A stretch of DNA of 64,000 bases from Caballeronia fortuita (GTDB lineage Bacteria > Pseudomonadota > Gammaproteobacteria > Burkholderiales > Burkholderiaceae): positions 62,001 to 126,000 of the forward strand of contig NZ_FCNX02000019.1 in assembly GCF_001544835.2 (NCBI RefSeq), in the 5' to 3' direction. Below, piece after piece: positions 41,559-50,428 of this stretch; the first letter of the stretch is position 1, and the number at the start of each line of letters is the position of its first letter. Below the pieces are notes generated by a model. It was not told the DNA's origin, made no database searches, and was given only the letters and a program-made list of their open reading frames with translations. The position numbers were made by a program, and so were the translations under genes.

Positions 41559-43100
41559 ATGACCGTTCTTTTGAGCGTTGAGCAGATCACGAAGACGTAT
41601 CCGGGCGTCAAGGCGCTGCAAGAGGTCTCGTTCAGCGTCGAGGCGGGCACCGTGCACGCGATCATGGGCGAGAACGGCGCGGGCAAGTCCACGCTGATGC
41701 AGGTCATCGCGGGCGCGCATGCGCCCACGTCGGGCCGGCTCATCTTCGACGGACAGGAAGTGGCGTTCTCCGGCACGCGCGACGCGGCGAAGAAGGGCAT
41801 CTCCATCGTGTTTCAGGAGCTGATGCTCGCGCCGAACATGACGATCGCCGAGAACATCTTTCTCGGCGCGGAGCCGCGCATGGCGCGCGTCCTCGTCGAT
41901 CGCGGCACGCTGCTCGACAAGGCGAGCGCCGCGATGCGCCGTCTTGGCATCGCGCTCGATCCCGATACGCGTCTCGGCGATCTGACCATCGCGCAGCAGC
42001 AGCTCATCGAAATCTGCAAGGCGCTCATTCACGAGCCGCGTCTTCTGATACTGGACGAGCCGACATCGAGTCTGTCCGAAGCCGATTCCCTGACGCTCTT
42101 CAAGGTCGTGCACGAGTTGCGCGATCGCGGCGTGACGATTCTCTATATTTCGCATCGCATGCGCGAAGTCTTCGACAACTGCGACGCCGTCACCGTGCTG
42201 CGCGACGGCAAGCACGTGCGCACCGCGCGGCTCGCGGATACATCGCCGGATGAAGTGGTCCGCCTCATGGTCGGCCGCGACCTCGCGGAAGTGAAGCGCG
42301 TGCGGCCCGACAACGACGGCAAGCCGGTCGTGCTTTCGGTGCAGGGTCTCGGCGATGACGAGCGTTATCGCGATGTTTCGTTCTCGCTGCGCCGGGGCGA
42401 GATCGTCGGTCTCGCGGGTCTGATCGGCGCGGGCCGTTCCGAAGTGGCGATGGGCATCTTCGGCGCGCCGCCGCCGAAGCACGGCACTGTCTCCATCGAA
42501 GGCAAGCCGGTGAAGATATCCCGGCCGCGCGATGCGATGAAGCTCGGCATCGCGCTTGCGCCGGAGGATCGCAAGGATCAAGGGCTCGTGCTCGGCATGT
42601 CTGTTGGAAGCAATCTTTCACTCGCGGCGTTGGGGCTCGGGCGGCTGTCGAAGGGGACCATCGTGCGGCCCGCGCAGGAAGCGCGCATGGTCGACAACTA
42701 TGTCGGCCGGTTCAAGATCAAGACGCCGACGGTCGAACAGCTCGTCAAGCTCCTGAGCGGCGGCAATCAGCAGAAGGTCGTGCTGGCGAAATGGCTGGCG
42801 TCGAACCCGCGCGTGCTGATCGTCGATGAACCCACTCGCGGCGTCGACGTCACGACGAAGGCCGAGATCTATGCGCTGATGCGCGAACTCGCGCACGAAG
42901 GGCTCGCGATTCTCGTGATCTCCAGCGACCTGCCCGAGATACTGACCATCTCCGATCGCATTCTGGTGATGCGGGCGGGTCAACTGGTCGGCGAAGTCAG
43001 CTTCGACGATGCGTCCGAAGAACGCATCATGTCGCTGGCTGCGCTCGAACATGCCGATCCCGCGCATCCCGAGGTCAAGCCGACCGGCTTCGTCTCCTGA
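41559..43100 (+). CDS. Sugar ABC transporter ATPase, RbsA type (two ATPase domains)
   Basis: A 513-residue cytoplasmic ATPase with two nucleotide-binding domains, as in RbsA/MglA. Domain 1 has an intact Walker A GENGAGKST (residues about 36-44) and Walker B LLILDEPTSSL. Domain 2 has a degenerate P-loop GLIGAGRSE and the signature SGGNQQK, with LIVDEPTRGVDV; the weak second P-loop is normal for this family. It powers import by the RbsC-type permease. It lies 60 bases after the binding-protein gene, past a stem-loop. Confidence 0.94.
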   Translation: MTVLLSVEQITKTYPGVKALQEVSFSVEAGTVHAIMGENGAGKSTLMQVIAGAHAPTSGRLIFDGQEVAFSGTRDAAKKGISIVFQELMLAPNMTIAENIFLGAEPRMARVLVDRGTLLDKASAAMRRLGIALDPDTRLGDLTIAQQQLIEICKALIHEPRLLILDEPTSSLSEADSLTLFKVVHELRDRGVTILYISHRMREVFDNCDAVTVLRDGKHVRTARLADTSPDEVVRLMVGRDLAEVKRVRPDNDGKPVVLSVQGLGDDERYRDVSFSLRRGEIVGLAGLIGAGRSEVAMGIFGAPPPKHGTVSIEGKPVKISRPRDAMKLGIALAPEDRKDQGLVLGMSVGSNLSLAALGLGRLSKGTIVRPAQEARMVDNYVGRFKIKTPTVEQLVKLLSGGNQQKVVLAKWLASNPRVLIVDEPTRGVDVTTKAEIYALMRELAHEGLAILVISSDLPEILTISDRILVMRAGQLVGEVSFDDASEERIMSLAALEHADPAHPEVKPTGFVS

Positions 43101-43141
43101 GTCGCACGTTCGCGGCTGTGTCGGCGGTTCAGGTCACATAG

Positions 43142-43156
43142 ATTCGGAATCCGAAT
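43142..43156. promoter_or_regulatory. Palindrome before the 3-epimerase gene
   Basis: ATTCGGA-A-TCCGAAT: perfect seven-base arms around one base, 26 bases before the epimerase ATG. The half-site resembles the TTTCGA half of the DeoR-type operators but with an added G, so it could be a variant operator or an unrelated stem. Confidence 0.4.
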
Positions 43157-43182
43157 AAACGAAATTTCAAGGAGCATCGAGC

Positions 43183-44058
43183 ATGAACAAAGTCGGCATG
43201 TTCTATACCTACTGGTCGACCGAATGGATGGTCGACTTTCCCGCAACGGCGAGACGCATCGCGGGCCTCGGTTTCGACATGATGGAGATTTCGCTGGGCG
43301 AGTTTCATAACCTTCCCGATGCGAAGAAGCGCGAGCTGAAGACCGTCGCCGACGATCTCGGACTCACGGTGATGTGCTGCATCGGATTGAAGCCGGAATA
43401 CGACTTCGCGTCGCCGGAGCAGAGCGTGCGCGACGCGGGCACGGAATACGTGAAGCGTCTGCTCGACGATTGCCACATGCTGAACGCGCCCGTCTTCGCC
43501 GGCCTCACGTTCTGCGCATGGCCGCAGTCGCCGCCGCTCGACATGAAGGACAAGCGCCCGTATGTCGATCGCGCGATCGACAGCGTGCGCCGCGTCATCG
43601 ATGTCGCCGAAGGCTACGGCATCATCTACGCGCTGGAAGTGGTGAATCGCTTCGAGCAGTGGCTTTGCAACGACGCGAAAGAAGCGATCGCTTTCGCAGA
43701 TGCGGTCGGCAGCCCCGCGTGCAAGGTGCAGCTCGACACGTTCCACATGAACATCGAAGAGAGTTCGTTTCGTGATGCGATTCTCGCGTGCAAGGGCAAG
43801 CTCGGGCACTTCCATCTGGGCGAAGCGAACCGCCTGCCGCCCGGCGAAGGCCGCTTGCCGTGGGATGAGATCTTCGGCGCGCTGAAGGAAATCGACTACG
43901 ACGGCACCATCGTCATGGAACCGTTCATGCGCAAGGGCGGCCCGGTCAGCCGCGCCGTGGGCGTGTGGCGCGACATGTCGAACGGTGCGACCGACGAGCA
44001 GATGGACGAGCGCGCGCGCCGGTCCTTGCAGTTCGTGCGCGGCAAGCTCTCTTCGTAG
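43183..44058 (+). CDS. Sugar 3-epimerase, D-tagatose/D-psicose 3-epimerase type
   Basis: A 291-residue TIM-barrel enzyme that interconverts ketohexoses at C3 (D-tagatose/D-sorbose, D-fructose/D-psicose). The metal and catalytic residues of the family are all present: Glu in ALEVVNRFEQW, Asp and His in VQLDTFHMNIEE, His and Arg in GHFHLGEANR, and Glu in VMEPFMRKGG. AAGGAG lies before the ATG. It is the last gene of the sugar regulon and provides the epimerisation step before the kinase. L-ribulose 3-epimerase or hydroxypyruvate isomerase activity cannot be ruled out, but the NRFE motif favours ketose epimerase. Confidence 0.9.
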   Translation: MNKVGMFYTYWSTEWMVDFPATARRIAGLGFDMMEISLGEFHNLPDAKKRELKTVADDLGLTVMCCIGLKPEYDFASPEQSVRDAGTEYVKRLLDDCHMLNAPVFAGLTFCAWPQSPPLDMKDKRPYVDRAIDSVRRVIDVAEGYGIIYALEVVNRFEQWLCNDAKEAIAFADAVGSPACKVQLDTFHMNIEESSFRDAILACKGKLGHFHLGEANRLPPGEGRLPWDEIFGALKEIDYDGTIVMEPFMRKGGPVSRAVGVWRDMSNGATDEQMDERARRSLQFVRGKLSS

Positions 44059-44062
44059 CGCA

Positions 44063-44488
44063 TCATCGATTCATGACGAAACGCCAGAGCGCCGCGCACT
44101 CGGCATCGGAGACACGATAGCGGGGCATCGACTTGCGCAGCAGGACGCCCGCCGGATCGATGCCGTCCCGCACCGCGCGGCAGAACGCGGCTTCGTCGTA
44201 GTGGCTGATCGGCCCGCCACGGCGCGATGCCGCCGCGAGCAGGGTGTCGTGCGTGAGCGGCGGGGCGAACGCCGCCGACTTCGGCGTGGCGACGTGGCAG
44301 TTCACGCAACGCGTCGTCCACGCAGGCAACGGGCGATCGTCATCGCGCAGATGCGCGGCCATCGGATGTTGTCCGTTGAAGATCGCGCAACCGGCATCGT
44401 CCGGGCCGCACGCCGTCTGCGCGCCCGCGAACGATGTCATCGCGGCGAGCGCGAGGGTCAATGCGGCGTAGCGACAGCGTCGGCGCAT
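44063..44488 (-). CDS. Mono-haem c-type cytochrome, periplasmic
   Basis: A 141-residue exported cytochrome. The signal peptide ends around FAGAQ (residues 1-23). One haem site CVNCH lies near residue 61, and the methionine in RKSMPRYRVS near residue 121 is a likely axial ligand. Two further cysteines near the mature N-terminus (TACGPDDAGCAIF) could form a disulphide. It starts one base before the stop of the galactose-oxidase-like gene, with no gap. Within this gene group it could take electrons to or from the copper enzyme, or serve the respiratory chain; the sequence does not decide. Confidence 0.85.
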   Translation of the reverse strand: MRRRCRYAALTLALAAMTSFAGAQTACGPDDAGCAIFNGQHPMAAHLRDDDRPLPAWTTRCVNCHVATPKSAAFAPPLTHDTLLAAASRRGGPISHYDEAAFCRAVRDGIDPAGVLLRKSMPRYRVSDAECAALWRFVMNR

Positions 44489-46453
44489 TCAATGCACGCG
44501 CAGCACGCGCGCGACGCTCGGCACGCCCCTCGCGTTGAGCGCGAACAGCATGTAGTAGCCGGGCACCACGACGCCGGGATCGGACGGAATGTTCAACTGA
44601 TATTCGCCCGCCGTGCCGACGCTGAACGTGAGCGGCACGCGCCGCTGCTCGTTGTTCACCGAATGCGTGACCGACGACGAGCGCATCAGCACGAAGGCGC
44701 GCATGTTCCGGCTCGCCGTGACGACGATCGTGGTGCCGAGTTGCGCATCGCCCGGAACGGACGAAAGGCTCGGCCGCGACGCGTTGGACCCGTCCGAGTT
44801 GAGCAGATACGGCGGCGTCAATATTTCGACATCGGTGTGATTGGTCGCGCAGTCGCCGCACAATCCGCCGCCGCCGCTCAGCACGCGCCCGTCGTTCAGC
44901 AGCAGCGCGACGCTGTGATATGTGCGCGGCACGGCCTGCGGCGCGAGCGGCGAAAACGAGTTGGTCGCCGGGTCCCATAGCTCGGGCGTGAGGATCGCGT
45001 TGTCGTCGGAGAACGGCGCGGCGAAGGTCTGTCCGCCGACCACGACGACCTGACCGTTCGGCAGCACGACGCTGTTGTTGAACGCGCGCTGATAGCTCAT
45101 CGGCGCGATGGTCTGCGTCACTGCGTTGCCGCTCGTGATGTCGATGAGCGTCGCATTCGAGGTCGCCTGCGACTGGTCATAACTCGGCGCGCCGCCGACC
45201 GCGAGTATCTTGCCGACGTCGTACATGACGGCGTTGCCGTTCATCGCGTCGTTGTCGTTGGCGCGACTGCCGGCAGGCGTCACGCTGCCGTTGCCGGCCG
45301 TATCGAACCAGTGCATGGCGCGGCTCGGTCCCGCATGAAAGATGCGCCCGTCGCCGACCGCGAACATCCACGCGTGATTGTCGGCGCGAAACACGCCGCG
45401 GGCGTCGTTGGTGACGATGTAATCGTCGATGATCGCGCTGTTGATGCGCCAGCCCGAGCCCGCCGTCCACGTTTCGCCGCTCTTGCCGCCGAGCCCGCCG
45501 CTCCACGATCCGCCGACCACGAACACGTTGCCGTTGCTCAAGGTCACGCTGCCCTGATAGCCGCGCGGAATGTTCATCTGATCGCTCGCGGTCCATGTGC
45601 TCGTGGCCGGCGAATAGATGCTCGTCTGCCGCACGCTCAACCCGCCGGTCACGAAGATGCGTCCATCGGGCAGATTGGAGATGCCGGGGCAGAACATGTC
45701 GTGTCCGGTATTGGTCACGACGACTTCGTTGCTCTTGCCCGTCGACGGATTGAAGATCGCCGTGTACGTCCTGCCCGGCGGACTCGATCCGTCGGTGAAG
45801 TTGAGTTCGCTGTCGGCCGACCACACCAGCACGTTGCCGTTCGGAAGATTGGCGGCTTGCAACGGCACGAGCGGCAACTGAATGGGCGCCGTCCATTTCG
45901 ACGGCAACGCGGAGCGCGGCGGCGGCAGGCCGCTCACTTGCCAGGTCTGCGTCGCGCTCGCGTTGCAGACCTGCTGCGTCAACTGGACGCCCTGCGAGGT
46001 CGTGCTCGACGCGCTCACGCACAAGCCGCTATGTCCCGCGACGATGGCATAGCCCGCGCCTTGCGGTATCAGCGAGAAAGCCTGATTCAGGCCGCCGTTG
46101 CAGGTCCACTGGATGATAGGCCCGCCCGGACTCGTGCTTTGACCCGATACGTCGAGGCACAGACCGCTGTTCTGATTGACGAGGTTATAGCGCGTGCCGG
46201 TCGCGGACGGAAGCCATTGCTGATTCGCGCCGCCCCAGCACGGCCAGGACAGCACCGGCGCGCCCGGCGTCTTCGATTCGCCGCTGACATCGGCGCACAT
46301 GTTGGTGCCCGCGAGCGTGATGGGCGCCGAGGTTTGCGCGCGCACGGTGTGCGATACGCCCGCGAGCGCGAACGCAAACGCGATCAGCACCAGGAAGCGC
46401 ATGCATCGGGCGAACAGGCCGGACGCAGGCATCGTCGAACGGACTTCTGACAT
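44489..46453 (-). CDS. Galactose oxidase-like copper-radical oxidase with ricin-type lectin domain
   Basis: A 654-residue secreted protein. The signal peptide ends at TVRAQ (about residue 40). Residues about 45-175 form a ricin-type beta-trefoil with three Q-x-W/F repeats (NQQW, NQAF, TQTW), a likely carbohydrate-binding module. The rest matches the AA5 galactose-oxidase propeller closely. The cysteine in DMFCPG and tyrosine in RGYQG correspond to the Cys-Tyr cofactor. The TYHS Tyr-His and THSVNNEQRR His complete the copper site. The C-terminal Ig-like domain ends VPGYYMLFALNARGVPSVA. GGGAG precedes the ATG at 46453; a longer frame upstream overlaps the SCO gene. The fungal enzyme oxidises primary alcohols of galactosides to aldehydes with release of H2O2. 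Confidence 0.92.
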   Translation of the reverse strand: MSEVRSTMPASGLFARCMRFLVLIAFAFALAGVSHTVRAQTSAPITLAGTNMCADVSGESKTPGAPVLSWPCWGGANQQWLPSATGTRYNLVNQNSGLCLDVSGQSTSPGGPIIQWTCNGGLNQAFSLIPQGAGYAIVAGHSGLCVSASSTTSQGVQLTQQVCNASATQTWQVSGLPPPRSALPSKWTAPIQLPLVPLQAANLPNGNVLVWSADSELNFTDGSSPPGRTYTAIFNPSTGKSNEVVVTNTGHDMFCPGISNLPDGRIFVTGGLSVRQTSIYSPATSTWTASDQMNIPRGYQGSVTLSNGNVFVVGGSWSGGLGGKSGETWTAGSGWRINSAIIDDYIVTNDARGVFRADNHAWMFAVGDGRIFHAGPSRAMHWFDTAGNGSVTPAGSRANDNDAMNGNAVMYDVGKILAVGGAPSYDQSQATSNATLIDITSGNAVTQTIAPMSYQRAFNNSVVLPNGQVVVVGGQTFAAPFSDDNAILTPELWDPATNSFSPLAPQAVPRTYHSVALLLNDGRVLSGGGGLCGDCATNHTDVEILTPPYLLNSDGSNASRPSLSSVPGDAQLGTTIVVTASRNMRAFVLMRSSSVTHSVNNEQRRVPLTFSVGTAGEYQLNIPSDPGVVVPGYYMLFALNARGVPSVARVLRVH

Positions 46454-46476
46454 GGTTGCTCCCGTACACGAATGGG

Positions 46477-47076
46477 TTATGTACGTGCAAGTGCGCCGAG
46501 AACATCGCAGATGTCGTTGACGCGGGGAAGATCGGCGCTGCGCCAGCGCAACATCGCGTTGGCATCGAAGCAATAGACCTGCGTGGAGTGGTCCGCGAGA
46601 TCGCCGAGCGGCGCCTTGCTGCCCGACAGCGCGAGACGCATCCGGTCGACATCTTCGAGCGATGGTGTCGCGGCATTCCACGCGGGACCGGCCTCGAAAC
46701 GCGCGAGCCATGCGCGCAATGCCGAAGGTGAATCGGAAAGCGGATCGATACCGACCGACAACAACTGCACGGGACGACCGGCGCGCATTCCCGCGATGCG
46801 TTGCTGAACCGCATTGAACAACGCGCCTTGCAGCGGACATACCGTGCCGCAACCGGTGTACACCGTCTGCAGCGCGGTGATGCGCCGTTGCAGCAAATCG
46901 TTCAACTGCCGCTTTCTGCCGGTCTGATCGACGAGCCAGGCATCGTCGAGACGCACCGGCGGCGTCACGAGTCCCAGCCCGCCATGCTGCGCGAACGAAA
47001 GCGGCGACGCCGCGCCGAGCGCGAGCGCAGCCATGTCGCGAAGCAGGGCGCGGCGAGTCAGTGAGGGAGCAGGCAT
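46477..47076 (-). CDS. SCO1/SenC-type copper chaperone
   Basis: A 199-residue thioredoxin-fold protein. The N-terminus (TRRALLRDMAALALGAA) is a Tat-like or Sec signal, so it acts in the periplasm. The copper-binding CGTVCPL motif is CxxxC, as in SCO proteins, and LADHSTQVYCFD carries the ligand histidine. SCO proteins deliver copper to cytochrome oxidase. In Streptomyces a Sco protein also metallates a galactose-oxidase-type enzyme (GlxA). Here it is the first gene before the galactose-oxidase-like gene, 23 bases apart, so metallation of that enzyme is the natural inference. I chose the ATG at 47076; one 39 bases upstream is also possible. Confidence 0.88.
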   Translation of the reverse strand: MPAPSLTRRALLRDMAALALGAASPLSFAQHGGLGLVTPPVRLDDAWLVDQTGRKRQLNDLLQRRITALQTVYTGCGTVCPLQGALFNAVQQRIAGMRAGRPVQLLSVGIDPLSDSPSALRAWLARFEAGPAWNAATPSLEDVDRMRLALSGSKAPLGDLADHSTQVYCFDANAMLRWRSADLPRVNDICDVLGALART

Positions 47077-47542
47077 CGGCACGTTACGATCCCGTTTCGA
47101 ACGCTCTGGCCGCACTCGCGCGAGGTTGGCGCTACGCGTATTGCATGACCATTGGATCGAAGATTAGCAGCCCATATTGGCAAGAAAAATTCAGCGCCGG
47201 AAATAAGTAGGTAAATATGTGCACTCGGCCACATTCGGTCTTAAAGCCTCAAGCCGTGTGTAATCCAGGGCCTTTCGATTTCAAAATTTGCAACTTCCGG
47301 CATGCTTGATAGTGCCGCGAATGTCCTAGACTTCATCGAACGCGCTGCGCCTCGACGCGCAAGTTTGACGATGAAGTCCGCGTTTTCTGTCATCATCGCG
47401 CGGTGGCGGCAGCGGCACGACGTGCGGTAGGGTGCATGAAGCTGCCCGTCGCATCACGCGGCATTGCGATTGCTCTGATGCAGCACCAGTGTCCGTCGAT
47501 CTCGCGTTATCCGTTCCGGCCCTTCCGGAGAAGGAGAATGCA
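47077..47542. other. Divergent intergenic region with AT-rich segment
   Basis: 466 bases between the SCO gene (minus) and the beta-propeller lipoprotein gene (plus). The part from about 47150 to 47310 is clearly AT-richer than the rest of the window and probably holds one or both promoters. A ten-base perfect inverted repeat at 47329-47378 is the only structured element I see. Reading frames here are short and unconvincing. Confidence 0.6.
47329..47378. repeat. Long inverted repeat upstream of the lipoprotein gene
   Basis: GACTTCATCG at 47329-47338 and CGATGAAGTC at 47369-47378, perfect ten-base arms around a 30-base loop that has smaller CGCG complementarity inside. TTTT follows the right arm within four bases on the plus strand, but too few T residues follow for a confident terminator. 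It may be a regulatory stem or a remnant of a mobile repeat. Confidence 0.45.
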
Positions 47543-49213
47543 ATGAATGCGCGCTTTTCCGTTTGTGCAGCCGCACTCGGCGCCGTGCTGATCACGGCAA
47601 TCATCGGCGCGTGCAGCGGCGGTGACTCCAGCGTCAGTTCGACATCGGCGGCCGCGGGCAAGGCGGCGTCGAGCGTATCGAATGCGGCGGGCGCGACAGC
47701 CGGCAACGCGATGGACGTCGTCACGTGGCACAACGACATCGCCCGGACCGGCCAGCAACTGGCGGAAACGGTCTTGACGCCCGCGAACGTCACCAAGAAC
47801 GCCTTCGGCAAGCTCGCAATCTATTCGGTCGATGGCGCGGTCGACGCCGAGCCGCTCTTTCTCGCGGGCGTAACGATCGCGGGCGCCACGCATAACGTGC
47901 TCTACGTCGCTACGGAAAACGCGAGCGTCTACGCGTTCGATGCCGATAACGGCACAGTGCTGTGGAAAGTTTCGACGCTCGGAAACGGCGAAAAGCCGAG
48001 CGACGATCACAACTGCCATCAGATCACGCCGACCATTGGCGTAACGGCGACGCCGGTCATCGACCGCACGCGCGGGCCGAATGGCGCGATCTATGTCGTC
48101 GGCATGTCGAAGGATGGCTCGGGCGGTTATCACCAGCGCATTCACGCGCTCGACGTCACGACCGGCGCCGAACTCTTCAACGGACCAACAGAGATTCGCG
48201 CGACGTATCCGGGTAGCGGCGCGGGCAGCCAGAACGGCACGCTCACCTTCGATCCGGGCCAGTATGCCGAGCGCGCGGGGCTTCTGCTGCTGAACGGTGT
48301 GGTCTATACCACGTGGACGTCGCACTGCGATTACATGCCCTATACCGGCTGGGTGATGGGCTACGACGCCAACACGCTGCAGCAGGCGAGCGTGCTGAAC
48401 GTCACGCCGAACGGTCAGATGGGTTCGATCTGGATGAGCGGCGCGGGGCCCGCGTCGGATGGCGAGGCGATCTATCTGCTCGATGCGAACGGCACCTTCG
48501 ACCCGACGCAGAACGAGCATGAAATGCCGATCAACGGCAATTTCGGCAATGGCTTCCTGCGCCTCAATCTCGCGCCGCTCAGGGTGCAGGACTACTTCCA
48601 GCCGTCGAACACGGTGCAGGAAACGAACGAGGACGAAGACCTCGGTTCCGGCGGCGCGATGGTCTTGCCCGATTTCGCCGATGCGAACGGCAAGGTCTGG
48701 CGTCTTGCCGTCGGCGCGGGCAAGAACTCGACGATCTACGTCGTCAATCGCTGGTCGATGGGCAAGTTCGATTCGAACGCAGACCACATTTATCAGGAAC
48801 TCGTCGGCCAGATTCGCGGGCCGATGTTCGGCGCGCCCGCGTATTTCAATAACACGGTGTACTTCGGCTCGGTGAACGACACGATCAAGGCGTTCACGGT
48901 GTCGAACGCCGCGTTGTCGGCAACGCCCTCGAGTCAGACGCCGAACGCGTTCGGCTTTCCGGGCGCGACGCCGAGCGTGTCCGCAAACGGCGCGTCGAAC
49001 GGCATCGTGTGGGCGGCCGAGAACGGCTCGATCGGCGTGCTGCGCGCATACGACGCGGCCAATCTCGCGCACGAGCTCTACAGCAGCGTCGATGCAGGCG
49101 CGCGCGACCAGTTCGGCCCGGGCAACAAGTTCATCACGCCGATGATCGCGAACGGCAAGGTCTATGTGGGCACGACAAGCGGCGTCGCGGTGTTCGGGCT
49201 GTTCTCGCAATAG
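47543..49213 (+). CDS. Beta-propeller (PQQ-like) lipoprotein
   Basis: A 556-residue envelope protein. The signal peptide ends in the lipobox IGAC, with Cys24 as the lipidated residue. A Ser/Ala/Gly linker follows. The body consists of repeated propeller blades with ending motifs such as LYVATENASVYAFDADNGTVLWK, typical of PQQ-like quinoprotein domains, but the tryptophan-docking and active Asp motifs of true PQQ dehydrogenases are not evident. AAGGAG six bases before the ATG at 47543 fixes the start. The substrate or partner is unknown. It is transcribed away from the copper-oxidase group and may act with it at the envelope. Confidence 0.82.
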   Translation: MNARFSVCAAALGAVLITAIIGACSGGDSSVSSTSAAAGKAASSVSNAAGATAGNAMDVVTWHNDIARTGQQLAETVLTPANVTKNAFGKLAIYSVDGAVDAEPLFLAGVTIAGATHNVLYVATENASVYAFDADNGTVLWKVSTLGNGEKPSDDHNCHQITPTIGVTATPVIDRTRGPNGAIYVVGMSKDGSGGYHQRIHALDVTTGAELFNGPTEIRATYPGSGAGSQNGTLTFDPGQYAERAGLLLLNGVVYTTWTSHCDYMPYTGWVMGYDANTLQQASVLNVTPNGQMGSIWMSGAGPASDGEAIYLLDANGTFDPTQNEHEMPINGNFGNGFLRLNLAPLRVQDYFQPSNTVQETNEDEDLGSGGAMVLPDFADANGKVWRLAVGAGKNSTIYVVNRWSMGKFDSNADHIYQELVGQIRGPMFGAPAYFNNTVYFGSVNDTIKAFTVSNAALSATPSSQTPNAFGFPGATPSVSANGASNGIVWAAENGSIGVLRAYDAANLAHELYSSVDAGARDQFGPGNKFITPMIANGKVYVGTTSGVAVFGLFSQ

Positions 49214-49237
49214 CGGGACTTCGTGTGAAGCGTTGCG

Positions 49238-50416
49238 CTAGATCGCGGCGGCGCTTCGCATCTGCTCGATCGCGCGTTCGTCGTAGCCGAGTTCGTGCAG
49301 GATCGATACCGTGTGTTCGCCCAGCGCGGGCACGGCATCCATGCGCGGCGCGTCATCGGCCGACATGCCCGGCGGATAGAGCGCGGGCACGTCGCCCGCC
49401 GCGGTCGTGACGCGCGTCCAGCGGCCTCGCGCATCGAGTTGCGGATGCTTCCATACCGCGTGCATGTCGTTCATATGCGCGTTCGCGATGCCCGCTTTCT
49501 CCAGCCGTTCGATGACCTCTTGCGCCTGACAGGCCGAGAACGCATCGACGATGATCCGCGCGAGCGCCTCACGATGCACCGTGCGGCGGCTGTTCGACGA
49601 GAATCGCTCGTCTTGCGCAAGCTCGGGCCGCGCGATGACGATATCGCAGAAGCGCTTCCATTCGCGTTCGTTCTGCAAGCCGAGCATGACGGTGTTGCCG
49701 TCGCCGGCGGGGAAGGGACCGTATGGAAAGATCGTCGCGTGCGCGGCGCCTGCGCGCTCGGGCGCGGGCTGATCGTCGATCGAATAGTAGAGCGGATAGC
49801 TCATCCACTCGACCATGCTTTCGAGCATCGAGACGTCGATATGCTTGCCTTTTCCCGTACGCCCGCGTTCGATCAGCGCGGCGAGGATGTTCGTGTAGCC
49901 GTACATGCCGGCGGCGATATCGGCAATCGAGCAACCTGCTTTCGCGGGCCGGTCTTCCGAACCGGTGATGCTCAGGAACCCCGATTCGCTCTGAATGAGC
50001 AGGTCGTACGCCTTCTTGTCGCGATAAGGCCCGTCAAGCCCATAGCCCGATATGTCGCACGCGATCAGCTTCGGAAAGCGCGCGCTCAAGTTCGCGAAGT
50101 CGAGCCCGAGGCGTTGCGTCGCGCCCGGCGCGAGGTTCTGCACGAACACGTCGGCGTCGGCAAGCAGGGCGTGGATGACTTTCATTGCGACGGGCTGCTT
50201 CACGTCGAGCGTGATGCTCTCCTTCGAGCGGTTCGTCCACACGAAGTGCGATGCGAGACCGCGCACGCGTTCGTCGTAGTGACGCGCGAAATCGCCGGTG
50301 CCGGGCCGTTCGATCTTGATGACGCGCGCGCCGAGATCGGCGAGTTGACGCGTGCAGAAAGGCGCGGCGATCGCATGTTCGAACGTCACGACCTTGATGC
50401 CCTGAAGCGGACGCAT
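49238..50416 (-). CDS. CaiB/BaiF family CoA transferase
   Basis: A 392-residue family III CoA transferase. The start LQGIKVVTFEHAIAAPFCTRQLADLGARVIKIE is the family signature. VSMLESMVEWM near residue 195 carries the acidic residue at the catalytic position. GEHTVSILHELGY marks the C-terminus. It is the last gene of a three-gene operon with an acyl-CoA dehydrogenase and a MaoC-like hydratase, 12 bases after the dehydrogenase stop. It would activate a dicarboxylic or branched acid with CoA from a donor such as succinyl-CoA. Substrate unknown. Confidence 0.92.
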   Translation of the reverse strand: MRPLQGIKVVTFEHAIAAPFCTRQLADLGARVIKIERPGTGDFARHYDERVRGLASHFVWTNRSKESITLDVKQPVAMKVIHALLADADVFVQNLAPGATQRLGLDFANLSARFPKLIACDISGYGLDGPYRDKKAYDLLIQSESGFLSITGSEDRPAKAGCSIADIAAGMYGYTNILAALIERGRTGKGKHIDVSMLESMVEWMSYPLYYSIDDQPAPERAGAAHATIFPYGPFPAGDGNTVMLGLQNEREWKRFCDIVIARPELAQDERFSSNSRRTVHREALARIIVDAFSACQAQEVIERLEKAGIANAHMNDMHAVWKHPQLDARGRWTRVTTAAGDVPALYPPGMSADDAPRMDAVPALGEHTVSILHELGYDERAIEQMRSAAAI

Positions 50417-50428
50417 GTCGATGCTCCC

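Noticed and set aside
40488..42581. About 700-codon minus-strand frame opposite the ABC importer genes
   Set aside because: Shadow of three strongly supported transporter genes; no motifs of its own.
47326..47811. Minus-strand frame opposite the start of the lipoprotein gene
   Set aside because: Covers the lipobox region in antisense; no ribosome site and no family features.
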